Assembly: GCF_009711135.1 (NCBI RefSeq)
Contig: NZ_WMIC01000004.1
Span: 62,001-126,000, forward strand
Origin: Flavobacterium sp. LC2016-01
GTDB taxonomy: Bacteria > Bacteroidota > Bacteroidia > Flavobacteriales > Flavobacteriaceae
DNA length: 64,000 bases
Reading direction: 5' to 3'
Under the pieces are notes generated by a model. The model saw only the letters and a program-made list of their open reading frames with translations. It made no database searches and was not told where the DNA came from. Within the stretch, counting starts at the first letter, position 1, and each line of letters starts with the position of its first letter. Position numbers and translations under genes: made by a program. Below, piece after piece: positions 17,764-25,766 of this stretch.

Positions 17764-19089
17764 TTAAATTTTACCTGTTACTTTTAAGATTTGATACCAT
17801 GCATATATAATTTCAATCTGAGCATTGGTAACTTTTAGTTCTGCTTCAATTTTGATATTTGTAGCATCGATCATATCAGTAAGCAGTGAGAGCTGATTGA
17901 AGTATTTTTTTTCTACTATCCTGTAGTTTTCCACTGCAGATTCCAAATCCGCTGTATAGGTTTTTAAATCATCTTTGGCTTCATGATATCTGATGTATGC
18001 CGTGTGGACTGAAACATCTACTTGTTGTCTGGTCAGGGTTTCTTTCTGTTTTGCCTGTTCGTATATGATTTCTGCGGCCTTGGTTTTTCTGGGTGCCTGA
18101 TAAATTGAACCTATATTGTATTTCAGGCTTACCCCGGCCTGCCATACATTGTAATAAATATCTAGTGCAGGTATTGCATTTACATAGGGCCTTTGAAAAT
18201 TACTGGCTGCAAAAATGCTTAATTCAGGATATTTGTCGGTAGCGGAAAGTTTAATGTTGGTTTGCGCAATATCATTTTCGGTATGTGCAATTTTGAGTTC
18301 CTGATTGGAGGAGTAGGTTTCTCGGAGTAAAATATCAATCGAATCATCGCTGTAGGATTTCTGCAGCAGACTGGTATCAGGCTGGAGCATAAAATGCTCA
18401 TCCATACCGGTGAGGATATTAAGCTGGCGGTTGAGGATTTCAATTGAATTGTCTGTCTTGCGGATGGCAAGTTCAAGATCGGAAACAATGAGTTTGTTTC
18501 GCAGTACATCGTTGTTGGTAATCATGCCCTGCTTCTGCATGGCTATGATGTTTTTTAGACGTTCCTGCGCCAGGGCGAGATTGTTTAAATAGACCTGTTT
18601 CTGATTTATTGCGCGGTAGATTTCAAGGTATTTTGCGGCTGCTGCGAATTTGACATCAACGATGCTTTTCTCGAGGGTCAGCGCTGAGGTCTGTTCTTCA
18701 AGGCGTGCTCTTTGAATGTTGTTTTTTATTTCGCCTCCTTTGAAAAGAACCTCAGAGGCCTGAAGGGAAACCTGGGTAAGATTATGAGGGATCGGGGCTG
18801 TCTGATGATTTTTGAAAGAGGGGTCCCAAATTTCAGAATTGCTCACATATCCGTAATTGATCCCGGTATTTAATGCGGGAAGCTGGCCCAGTTTTACAAT
18901 CTCTATCTTTTGATGTGCAAGCTCAGTGCCTTTCGATGCAATTTTCAGCTGTTCACTGTTTTTTGCCGCCAGATCAAATACCTGTTCCATTGAAAGGACT
19001 TTATCCTGTGGATTGATTTCCTGAGAAGATATTCTTTGTGCTGTAGTGAAGAGCAGCAGGGTGGCTAGTATTTTAAAATGTGTTTTCAT
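17764..19089 (-). CDS. TolC-family outer-membrane channel
   Basis: The protein has 441 residues with a cleavable signal peptide (about 1-22, ILATLLLFTTAQRISSQE) and no lipobox, unlike the OprM-type channel of the RND operon. The body is made of long helices typical of OEP repeats: MEQVFDLAAKNSEQLKIA near the start, ALTLEKSIVDVKFAAAAKYLEIY, then a second repeat with RQQVDVSVHTAYIRYHEA and a final EAELKVTNAQIEIIYAWYQIL. It is first in the minus-strand operon tolC-hlyD-MFS-crp and is driven from operator 4, which lies 45-86 bp upstream of its start. It is a dedicated exit duct for the EmrAB-like pump. Confidence 0.92.
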   Translation of the reverse strand: MKTHFKILATLLLFTTAQRISSQEINPQDKVLSMEQVFDLAAKNSEQLKIASKGTELAHQKIEIVKLGQLPALNTGINYGYVSNSEIWDPSFKNHQTAPIPHNLTQVSLQASEVLFKGGEIKNNIQRARLEEQTSALTLEKSIVDVKFAAAAKYLEIYRAINQKQVYLNNLALAQERLKNIIAMQKQGMITNNDVLRNKLIVSDLELAIRKTDNSIEILNRQLNILTGMDEHFMLQPDTSLLQKSYSDDSIDILLRETYSSNQELKIAHTENDIAQTNIKLSATDKYPELSIFAASNFQRPYVNAIPALDIYYNVWQAGVSLKYNIGSIYQAPRKTKAAEIIYEQAKQKETLTRQQVDVSVHTAYIRYHEAKDDLKTYTADLESAVENYRIVEKKYFNQLSLLTDMIDATNIKIEAELKVTNAQIEIIYAWYQILKVTGKI

Positions 19090-19133
19090 ATTCTTAATTA
19101 TATAGTTTTATAAATATGACCTTTATCGTTAAA

Positions 19134-19175
19134 CAAAGTTCCTCAAATAGGAAAACTAAAACATTCACATTTGTT
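19134..19175 (-). promoter_or_regulatory. Operator 4 plus -7 element of the tolC-hlyD-MFS-crp operon
   Basis: AACATTCACATTTGTT (19160-19175, plus strand) lies exactly 22 bp from CAAA (19134-19137), the complement of the -7 TTTG in GAACTTTGT. The 16-mer is identical to operator 3. Confidence 0.7.
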
Positions 19176-19190
19176 AAGAACCATGATTAA

Positions 19191-19225
19191 AAAAGCCAGG
19201 GTACAAACACTGTATCCTGGCTTTT
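19191..19225 (-). terminator. Terminator of the hydrolase-DUF302 operon
   Basis: AAAAGCCAGGGTACA (19191-19205) and TGTATCCTGGCTTTT (19211-19225) form a 15-bp stem with one mismatch or wobble and a 5-nt loop. On the minus strand it is followed by a T-run. It separates the DUF302 copy 2 stop (19266) from operator 4. Confidence 0.8.
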
Positions 19226-19265
19226 GTGCAGTATAAATTTTTCTGCTGCACTTCTTTGTTGAAGA

Positions 19266-19754
19266 CTATTGCTCAGCGGCAGTATCGGCATTCAGGATTA
19301 AAGTTTTTAATTTTTCATCCAGTGCAATACCTGTTTTTTTGATTGTGTCGCTGGCAAACTGTCCAAATATCACTGAAGGCAGTTCATAATCAGCATAGAC
19401 TCTATCGTCTTTTTCATACACCAGCATTCTAAGTGGTGCGTACATAGCCGCAAGAAGATCAACACTTGACATTGAAGCGGCAATGAGCGGATTCCCGATC
19501 TGGTACTGAATTACTTTAGCCGGGACATCAAACATCGAGAGTACTTTTCCATGGTCATTGATGGTAAAGATCATAAGTCCCTGGTCACCTTCCATTTTTC
19601 GTATTTCCTCTTGTGCGCGCTCTCTGCCCTCTGCAATCTGATCCAAAATGGAGTACTCAAATCTTCCGGCAGCTTTTTCAAAGTTTTGGATAAAATTTTC
19701 AAAAGATGACACCAGTTCAATGGTTGTATGCTGGATTAAAAATTTATTTTCCAT
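19266..19754 (-). CDS. DUF302 domain protein (copy 2)
   Basis: This 162-residue paralogue of the DUF302 protein at 13916-14401 shares the block QIGNPLIAASMS, then MYAPLRMLVYEKD, then DYELPSVIFGQF, in the same order and spacing. No signal peptide or membrane helix is present. It starts 17 bp after the alpha/beta hydrolase gene and was probably transcribed with it, then ended by the strong stem-loop at 19191-19225. Keeping two DUF302 copies in separate transcription units of one efflux locus suggests they are not redundant. The family has no established reaction, so no function is proposed. Confidence 0.85.
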   Translation of the reverse strand: MENKFLIQHTTIELVSSFENFIQNFEKAAGRFEYSILDQIAEGRERAQEEIRKMEGDQGLMIFTINDHGKVLSMFDVPAKVIQYQIGNPLIAASMSSVDLLAAMYAPLRMLVYEKDDRVYADYELPSVIFGQFASDTIKKTGIALDEKLKTLILNADTAAEQ

Positions 19755-19770
19755 TTTACTTGTACTTTAA

Positions 19771-20565
19771 TTATTTTGACTCTTTATTGATGATATCAGC
19801 CAATTTTTCAGGTACAGAAACAAAAGGAGTATGGCTTGATGTTAAGCTGTAGGTAGTTTTGATGTTGTTGTCAGCTACCATTTTGTGCTGAAGCTTAGGG
19901 CTGTTGGTATGGTCATTTTCTGTAAAGACATATACTTTTTTTAATTTGCCATAACCAGCGTCAGTCAATTTTACAGGTGAGGCAAGTGGAGCCAAAGGTT
20001 CAGCAGGAAAGTGGTCCACTACATAATCCTGAACCTGTTTAGGAGCATCTTCAAAAAAAGAATCCACGATGCCTTCTTTTGGAACAACTGCAATGCCTTC
20101 AGTTTCTTTGATCTGCAGATATTTTCCAAGGTGGCTGTCAGCATCTGTTGTGGCAAGTGATAATAAGCTTTCACCATTTTTAGGCACATAGGCAGCTACA
20201 TAAATTAATTTTTTAATCTGTGAAGGGATTTCTTCTGCTACCTGGTTCATAACTACACCCCCAAAACTGTGGCCTACAAGGATGATATTATTTTCTTTGC
20301 CAATGGCTTTTTTTACAGTTTCTACATATCCGTTAAGAGAAATAGAAGTGATTGGTGTTTTGTCGGCTCCATGGCCTTCAAGGTTCACCACAATTACTTT
20401 ATGCCCTTGGGCTTCAAGATGTGGAACTACTGCACCCCAGTCCTGAGCAGAAGACCATGCCCCAGGGATAATTACGATTGTACTTTTTTTAGCTGCTGTT
20501 TTTTGTGCAGCTGCGCCAAACACTGTCATTAAAGCAATGGCGATTACAGAAATTGTTGTTTTCAT
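19771..20565 (-). CDS. Secreted alpha/beta-hydrolase
   Basis: The protein has 264 residues with a Sec signal peptide (about 1-20, ending FGAAAQ), so it should act in the periplasm or outside the cell. The alpha/beta-hydrolase fold is clear. The oxyanion-hole region is VIIPGAWSSAQDW, the nucleophile elbow is GHSFGG with Ser100, the acid is probably Asp218 (FTENDHT), and His245 (SSHTPF) completes the triad. It resembles the salicylate-esterase/hydroxynitrile-lyase-like group (Abhydrolase_6). Upstream 20566-20763 is a 198-bp spacer without an operator of the recurring type, so it may be regulated differently from its neighbours. DUF302 copy 2 follows in the same operon. The substrate is unknown. 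Confidence 0.88.
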   Translation of the reverse strand: MKTTISVIAIALMTVFGAAAQKTAAKKSTIVIIPGAWSSAQDWGAVVPHLEAQGHKVIVVNLEGHGADKTPITSISLNGYVETVKKAIGKENNIILVGHSFGGVVMNQVAEEIPSQIKKLIYVAAYVPKNGESLLSLATTDADSHLGKYLQIKETEGIAVVPKEGIVDSFFEDAPKQVQDYVVDHFPAEPLAPLASPVKLTDAGYGKLKKVYVFTENDHTNSPKLQHKMVADNNIKTTYSLTSSHTPFVSVPEKLADIINKESK

Positions 20566-20763
20566 TTTAAATTATTTTTAAATTATTTTAATATTTTGCT
20601 CCTCAGGAGCGGTTAATGTTGGAGAATCAATATTCTCTGTGAGCGATGTTTTTTCGATTAGAATCGCTATAATTTAGGCATGCAGGTCCCCGAAAGGATA
20701 ACATAACATGCTCCTTTTGCTGTTTAAAACCAATAATTTTTTTTGTGAGGCACTTTTAGGGGA

Positions 20764-21480
20764 TCATATGAATTTCATCGATCTTACCTCTACAGCTATA
20801 AGCGGATTTTCAGCATCATAAGTTCCGTCCTGTTCCCTGTGATAGACCTGTATTAATGTGGGGATTATAAGCCCATTAAGAACGGCATACTCGGAAGTTA
20901 TTTTAGTGAAAAATACAGGCTCCTCATTTTGTGTTTCATAATCTGTCCTATTGATTAAATTGTCTTGTGCAAAAAACAGGCTCATCAACTGTCCATAGGG
21001 TGAGTCATCGGGCGCCTGGACAAGCAGGCTTCTGTAAAGGTGCCCGTTATCTTCCAGGATCTGGCCCTGCTCATACTCATATCCTTCTGTTGTAAGGCCG
21101 AAGGGGAATGTTAGGCTTTTCCAGAATGTGTATCGAATAAAATACATCATTTGGATGGCGTGCCATGGTGCCTGCAGTGAAGCATCAAAGAGTTTCCCCC
21201 ATGCAGGATCGAAAGCACTTACCGGATTGTCTTTTTCATCAAAAACACTTGTCTTGTCATTAGTGAAAATGGTGTACAATCCTCTTTCCGGGAAATTTCT
21301 GAGCTGTGCGCTACCTCCTGCCAGGTCTGCCTGAAAGGTCAGGTTTTCCAGCAGGCCGGGATCTGATTCAAGCCATGACTTTACGCCTTTTAACCTGATT
21401 TGCGCGGTTAGGGTACTGTATTTTTTCCAAATTTCCATTCCTCCCGCTGCGTGAAGGGCGTCTTGAAGAAGATTGTCCAT
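20764..21480 (-). CDS. Uncharacterised soluble protein, possibly of LolA-like beta-rich fold
   Basis: The protein has 238 residues, with no signal peptide or TM segment from the ATG at 21480. I do not recognise the family with certainty. The layout (an N-terminal helix with AAGGMEIWKKYSTLTAQIRLKG, then repeated beta strands with aromatic residues, RGLYTIFTNDKTSVFDEKDN, PFGLTTEGYEYEQGQIL) resembles the outer-membrane-lipoprotein-sorting-like folds found in several Bacteroidota hypothetical families. It starts 40 bp after the 237-residue membrane protein and is probably co-transcribed with it from operator 5. It therefore belongs to the shared regulon, but no activity can be named. Confidence 0.6.
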   Translation of the reverse strand: MDNLLQDALHAAGGMEIWKKYSTLTAQIRLKGVKSWLESDPGLLENLTFQADLAGGSAQLRNFPERGLYTIFTNDKTSVFDEKDNPVSAFDPAWGKLFDASLQAPWHAIQMMYFIRYTFWKSLTFPFGLTTEGYEYEQGQILEDNGHLYRSLLVQAPDDSPYGQLMSLFFAQDNLINRTDYETQNEEPVFFTKITSEYAVLNGLIIPTLIQVYHREQDGTYDAENPLIAVEVRSMKFI

Positions 21481-21520
21481 AATCGATAACGTTTGTATAA
21501 TGTTGTTTCAGCTCAGCTGC

Positions 21521-22234
21521 TTATTCGATTTTAAGAATCAGTTTTCTCAGTGATACCAGATGTCCAAAGAGTACTGTCATTACAACGAAGGTCGGAAGCC
21601 AGATAAAAGGGAAGATAAGAATGGCTATGTTTGGCTGGTCAAATGCTAATTTTTGAAAAGGAACCGGCAGTGAAAGCAGGGCTCTTGAAACGATGTTAAG
21701 CAGCAGTCCCAGACACAGGATATTCCAGATCAGCAGCAGTTTTGAATTCATTTTGTCTTTTCGAAATGCAAAGTAGACAATCAACGGAGCTGAAAGCCCT
21801 GAGAGGATATCGAGATTACCGCCTTCAAAAGTCATAAGCCTTGGCACGGCATGATAGAGATACAGTGCAAAAAGTACAAGCTCTACGGGTACTCTGACCA
21901 TATTTACATAAACGAGTTCTTTTAAAGGCAGACTGTCTATAAAAGTCCTGCCGGCCTTGGTTGCAAATAAGATGATAAATAAAGAAAAGGCCGGAATAAA
22001 ACCAAAGAGAAACAATTTTGGAGGCATGCTGTCCAGAGAAGATGTAAAAACATCATTTTTTGCAAGGACACCCTGAAGGATGATCCAAAGAAGGGATCCC
22101 GCCAAAATAGGGCCTGCTTTTTTTCTTGTTGATTCTAATGGTGAATTTCTTACTGCTTTATTAAAAAGCAGTAATGAGGCAAGTGTAATAAGTCCAAATA
22201 TTACTGAAAGTGCGATAGGGATTTGTGGTATCAT
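21521..22234 (-). CDS. Polytopic membrane protein of unknown function
   Basis: The protein has 237 residues with about seven predicted TM segments: IALSVIFGLITLASLLLF, AGSLLWIILQGVLA, LFLFGFIPAFSLFIILFA, a moderately hydrophobic segment near 115-130, a segment in LIVYFAFR, LLLIWNILCLGLLLNIVS, and IAILIFPFIWLPTFVVMTVLFG. No signature residues of transporters or enzymes are evident to me. Operator 5 lies about 130-170 bp upstream. It is the first gene of a two-gene operon with the soluble protein at 20764. The gap between operator and start is longer than for the other sites, leaving a leader of about 125 nt. Confidence 0.7.
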   Translation of the reverse strand: MIPQIPIALSVIFGLITLASLLLFNKAVRNSPLESTRKKAGPILAGSLLWIILQGVLAKNDVFTSSLDSMPPKLFLFGFIPAFSLFIILFATKAGRTFIDSLPLKELVYVNMVRVPVELVLFALYLYHAVPRLMTFEGGNLDILSGLSAPLIVYFAFRKDKMNSKLLLIWNILCLGLLLNIVSRALLSLPVPFQKLAFDQPNIAILIFPFIWLPTFVVMTVLFGHLVSLRKLILKIE

Positions 22235-22364
22235 AATTTTAATTATTAGTTGGTTATTTTATCTTTTAAAACATTTAAATTAAACCAGAGCCTAGGTGAA
22301 TCCTCGATATTCCGGCGAAGCATTTTTTGAAAGTGTAACTAATGGTGCTTCTAATATTCTTATA

Positions 22365-22406
22365 CAAAGTTGCGTAACATAAACTTTTAAAACATTCACA
22401 AATGTT
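22365..22406 (-). promoter_or_regulatory. Operator 5 plus -7 element of the 22234-20764 operon
   Basis: AACATTCACAAATGTT (22391-22406) is a perfect inverted repeat, AACATT-CACA-AATGTT. It stands exactly 22 bp from CAAA (22365-22368), the complement of TTTG in GCAACTTTGT on the minus strand. Confidence 0.72.
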
Positions 22407-22455
22407 AAGAAACTGCATGGTTATTTCAGAATCAACAGCTCTGGTTTTTAAATAT

Positions 22456-23331
22456 TTAGAGAAATAAATTTTTATTTTCAGTAATATAGTGAGCGATGGA
22501 AAGCGGCTTTGAACCGATCAGTTCCTCGACCGTATCATTGGTCCCGGCTGTAACTCCGTTGCGGACATCAGAAGCTATGGCGCTTAGGTGCTGGATAAAC
22601 CATGGGGTAAAATCCGGATTCTGCACCATGATCTGCTTAAAGGGTTCTATTTCAATAGGCACATAGGTAATTTCTCTTTGGATAATCTCTGAGAGTATGG
22701 CGGCTATATTGAAAAGACTCAGTTCTTCAAGGCCAAGCAGGTCATAGGTTTTTCCTATATGTCTTCCGGGTTCTGATAAAATTGCGGCAATCACATGTCC
22801 CTGATCCTCTGCGGTTATTGGAGCATATTTTCCCTCTCCGAAGGGAAGCACAATTCTATTGTTCTCACGGATGTCCTTTGCCACATAAGAGAGCCATTCA
22901 GCAAACAGGGTAGGACGTAGATGCGTAATATGAAGACCTGAGCGGTCCAGTAAGCGCTCTGCTATCCAATGATTCTGGGCGGCATGGCTTTTGGCATCGC
23001 GCCTTGCAGTTCTTTGTGAAATATTTACGATGTGGTTTACTCCGTTCTCAAGTGCTGCCTGGATAAAAAAAGCAGTGGCTTCAAGTATGCCCGGAACCTG
23101 AATAGGGTATAGGAAATAGGCAGCTGAAATTCCTTCCAGCGCTGTGCTTACCGAGTCAAAGTCGTTTAGATCACCCACAACAATTTCAACTCCAAGCTTT
23201 TCAAGTACTGCCGAGCGTTCGTCAATTTTGTGAACCATGGCACGAACCGGGATATTACGTTCCAAAAGATGCTTTATGGCACTTTGTCCCGTAGCGCCGG
23301 TGGCGCCTGTAATTAATACTTTATCTTTCAT
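22456..23331 (-). CDS. NmrA/SDR-like NAD(P)-binding reductase (paralogue 3)
   Basis: The product has 291 residues from the ATG at 23331. An upstream ATG at 23397 would add 22 residues not shared by the two paralogues, so it is rejected. The Rossmann signature is VLITGATGATGQSAIKHLL at the N-terminus, with the NADP-type start of strand 2 at RAMVHK. The family pattern AAQNHWIAERLLDRSG replaces the classical SDR YxxxK (the 'atypical SDR' HxxxE type), and FAEWLSY plus RIVLPFGEGKYAPI line the substrate pocket. The family includes NAD(P)H:quinone reductases and redox-sensing NmrA proteins. It is third in a run of three close paralogues on one transcript from operator 6. Confidence 0.9.
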   Translation of the reverse strand: MKDKVLITGATGATGQSAIKHLLERNIPVRAMVHKIDERSAVLEKLGVEIVVGDLNDFDSVSTALEGISAAYFLYPIQVPGILEATAFFIQAALENGVNHIVNISQRTARRDAKSHAAQNHWIAERLLDRSGLHITHLRPTLFAEWLSYVAKDIRENNRIVLPFGEGKYAPITAEDQGHVIAAILSEPGRHIGKTYDLLGLEELSLFNIAAILSEIIQREITYVPIEIEPFKQIMVQNPDFTPWFIQHLSAIASDVRNGVTAGTNDTVEELIGSKPLSIAHYITENKNLFL

Positions 23332-23412
23332 TTTGATTGTATTTTTGTTTAGAATCAGCTCTGCGGCGGCGGTTTGTTGAAATACCGCCCGCCTCATCTG
23401 TGAGCTGTCTGT

Positions 23413-24291
23413 TTATTTGATGAACAAATGTTTGTTTTTGGTAATATATTGGGTAATGGTAAGAGGTTTTGTCCCTGTCAATTCTTCCACTGTATTGTTG
23501 GTTCCCGATACTACACCGTCGCGGGCATCCTGTGCAATGGCCCCGACATGCTGAACTGCCCATGGGCTGAACCCCATGCTGCCTCCCAGAATCTCCTGAA
23601 AGGGCTCGATGTCGATTGGAATATATGTAATTTTTCTTCCTACTACTTCCGATAATGAATCTGCGATCTCAAAGACATCTAGTTCGACAGGTCCTAAGAG
23701 GTCATAGTTTTTGCCGGTGTGCGATTCTGGATCTGAAAGTACTTTTGCAATTACTCTTCCCTGGTCCTCGGCCGTGATCGGTGCAAATCTTCCATTTCCG
23801 AAAGGCAGTACAATACGGTCGTTTTCTCGAATGTCCGATGCTATATAAGAAAGCCATTCTGCAAACAAAGTAGGTCTTAAATGTGTTACAGGCACTGTTG
23901 AGCGGTCTAAAATCCTTTCTGCAATCCAGTGGTTCTGGGCTGCATGGCTTTTTGCATTTCTCTTGGCTGTTCGCTGTGTAAGATTAACGATATGTTTGAC
24001 ATTGTTTTCCAATGCCGCTTCAATAAAAAATGCCGTTGCTTCTATGATTCCCGGGATTTCGATAGGAAATACAAAATACGCGGCAGATATTCCCTGCATG
24101 GCACGATTTACAGCTTCAAAGTCATTCAGGTCTCCCTGAACAATTTCAACTCCTTTATTTTTTAATTCTTCGGAACGGTTGTCAATTTTGTGAACCATTG
24201 CTCGTATGGGCACACCCAATTCAAGCAGATTTTTGATTGCGCTGCTGCCGGTTGCCCCTGTGGCTCCAGTAACTAATACTTTATTTTCCAT
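23413..24291 (-). CDS. NmrA/SDR-like NAD(P)-binding reductase (paralogue 2)
   Basis: The protein has 292 residues and is collinear with its two neighbours over its full length. Shared blocks are VLVTGATGATGSSAIKNLL, the EIVQGDLNDFEAV segment, AAYFVFPIEIPGIIEAT, SHAAQNHWIAERILDRS, HLRPTLFAEWLSYIA and the C-terminal VEELTGTKPLTI. The difference pattern is scattered, as expected for tandem duplication followed by divergence, with no frameshift. It may reduce quinones or similar electrophiles using NADPH. It lies 26 bp after paralogue 1 and 81 bp before paralogue 3 (true start at 23331). No internal promoter of the recurring type is present, so the three should be co-expressed. Confidence 0.9.
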   Translation of the reverse strand: MENKVLVTGATGATGSSAIKNLLELGVPIRAMVHKIDNRSEELKNKGVEIVQGDLNDFEAVNRAMQGISAAYFVFPIEIPGIIEATAFFIEAALENNVKHIVNLTQRTAKRNAKSHAAQNHWIAERILDRSTVPVTHLRPTLFAEWLSYIASDIRENDRIVLPFGNGRFAPITAEDQGRVIAKVLSDPESHTGKNYDLLGPVELDVFEIADSLSEVVGRKITYIPIDIEPFQEILGGSMGFSPWAVQHVGAIAQDARDGVVSGTNNTVEELTGTKPLTITQYITKNKHLFIK

Positions 24292-24317
24292 TTTAATATG
24301 TTTTTAAATGCGTTATT

Positions 24318-25193
24318 TTAGTTTTGAAATGCTTTTTTGTTTTTACTGATATAGTCTTCAATGGCCAATGGAGCCTGTCCGGTCAATTCTTCAACTATCT
24401 TATTGGTACCGGCAAAGATTCCGTCCCTGCAGTCCTGCGCTACATTGCTGATATGCTGAATGAACCATGGTGAGAAATTCCTGTCGGACAGTACTTCTTT
24501 AAAATTTTCAATAGGGATGGGGATGTATTCGATATTGCGGCCTAATTCTTTTGAAAGGGCGGCTGCAATTTCATATTGTGACATTTCCACCGGTCCGTAT
24601 AGTGGATATGTTTTTCCGATATGTTCTTTAGGGTTGGAAAGGATTGCTGCAATTACGCGGCCTTGGTCCTCTGCTGCAATGGGAGCGTAGACACCATCTC
24701 CGAAAGGCAGGACAATACGGTTGTTTAAACGTATCTCATCCGCAAAATACATCAGCCATTCAGCGAAAAATGTAGGGCGGATATGGGTTACCGGAACCCC
24801 TGAGCGGTCTAGTAACCTTTCGGCCAGCCAGTGGTTCTGAGCCGCATGGCTCTTGGCAATTCTTCTGGCTGAGATCTGGGACATATTCAAAATATGGTTT
24901 ACTCCATTCTCGATTGCTGCCTGAGCAAAAAAAGCGGTTGCTTCTAGTATTCCCGGCACCTGGATCGGATATACAAAATAAGCTGTATCGATCCCTTCAA
25001 GGGCTTTGCTGACTGCTTCGAAATCTAAAAGGTCACCCTGAAAAATCTCTACTCCCTGTTTTTCCAATTCATCTGATCTTTCATCAATTTTATGTACCAG
25101 TGCCCTAACAGGAATATTTAAAGCCAGTAATGTTTTGATTGCATTTCTGCCTGTTGCGCCTGTAGCTCCTGTGATTAAAACTTTATTTTTCAT
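24318..25193 (-). CDS. NmrA/SDR-like NAD(P)-binding reductase (paralogue 1)
   Basis: The first gene of the tandem triple has 291 residues. The nucleotide-binding motif is VLITGATGATGRNAIKTLL, followed by VRALVHKIDERSDELEKQG. It has SHAAQNHWLAERLLDRSG and THIRPTFFAEWLMYFA in the substrate region. Relative to the other two it differs most in the cap, with GDGVYAPIAAEDQGRVIAA. The promoter with operator 6 lies 38-79 bp upstream. Amplification of one reductase inside a regulon of pumps suggests that several related quinone or azo compounds are handled, but this is inference. A regulatory NmrA role without catalysis is also possible for one or more copies. Confidence 0.9.
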   Translation of the reverse strand: MKNKVLITGATGATGRNAIKTLLALNIPVRALVHKIDERSDELEKQGVEIFQGDLLDFEAVSKALEGIDTAYFVYPIQVPGILEATAFFAQAAIENGVNHILNMSQISARRIAKSHAAQNHWLAERLLDRSGVPVTHIRPTFFAEWLMYFADEIRLNNRIVLPFGDGVYAPIAAEDQGRVIAAILSNPKEHIGKTYPLYGPVEMSQYEIAAALSKELGRNIEYIPIPIENFKEVLSDRNFSPWFIQHISNVAQDCRDGIFAGTNKIVEELTGQAPLAIEDYISKNKKAFQN

Positions 25194-25230
25194 AATGTTA
25201 ATTTTTTAATGTTAGTAATAATTTACATGG

Positions 25231-25272
25231 CAAAGTACCGTCAATCTCAAACTAAAAACATTCACAAATGTT
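25231..25272 (-). promoter_or_regulatory. Operator 6 plus -7 element of the NmrA triple operon
   Basis: AACATTCACAAATGTT (25257-25272), identical to operator 5, stands exactly 22 bp from CAAA (25231-25234), giving TACTTTG on the minus strand. This is the best match in the set to TAnnTTTG. Confidence 0.72.
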
Positions 25273-25676
25273 AAAATCCACATTTCCATTTAATAAAGAA
25301 TAGACAGTGCTCCGTCGCATTGTTCATATATCGTGCCTAGCTTGTAAATGCCTGATAATCAATTAAGTGAAATTTATTTTTTGATTTAGAATGAATCACA
25401 TATCGATTTACGGCGAAACAATATGCGACATATGGACTTTGTATAAATGTTCCTTCAATGCTATTGATCATCAAGGAGTTATAATATTGTATGACAATGT
25501 TTTAAAAAAACAGAATTAGAGCTGCTGAAATATAATTTTGAAAATATCCAGGACTGTTCTTTGGTATTTGCATTGAGGATATAAAGACTGTTTTATTTTT
25601 AATCTGCAGTCAGTCTTCTTATTATCATATTCTTTAAAAAGCAGGAAGGTTTGAAAAAAAAAGGCATTAAAAAAGA
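25273..25676. other. Gene-free spacer between operator 6 and the emrB terminator
   Basis: No open frame of interest is seen here. The stretch 25313-25440 contains several ATATCG/ATATGCGACATATGG-like half-sites (near 25337, 25397 and 25422) that resemble elements upstream of the RND operon (2020) and around 31900-32255. The rest is AT-rich filler. Confidence 0.4.
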
Positions 25677-25714
25677 AGCCAGAACTATAGCTGGGTAAAA
25701 CTATAATTCTGGCT
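25677..25714 (-). terminator. Terminator of the tetR-fabF-emrB unit
   Basis: AGCCAGAACTATAG (25677-25690) pairs with CTATAATTCTGGCT (25701-25714) with one mismatch or wobble and a 10-nt loop. Poly-T follows on the minus strand. It lies about 50 bp after the emrB stop at 25767. Confidence 0.78.
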
Positions 25715-25766
25715 GAAAAAAAAATGAGGATTTAAAATATCGAATAGAAATGAAGATATGTATTTA

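Noticed and set aside
23332..23397. Upstream ATG extending the third NmrA paralogue
   Set aside because: The two paralogues begin at the position of the internal ATG (MKDKVLITGATG), so the extension is leader sequence.
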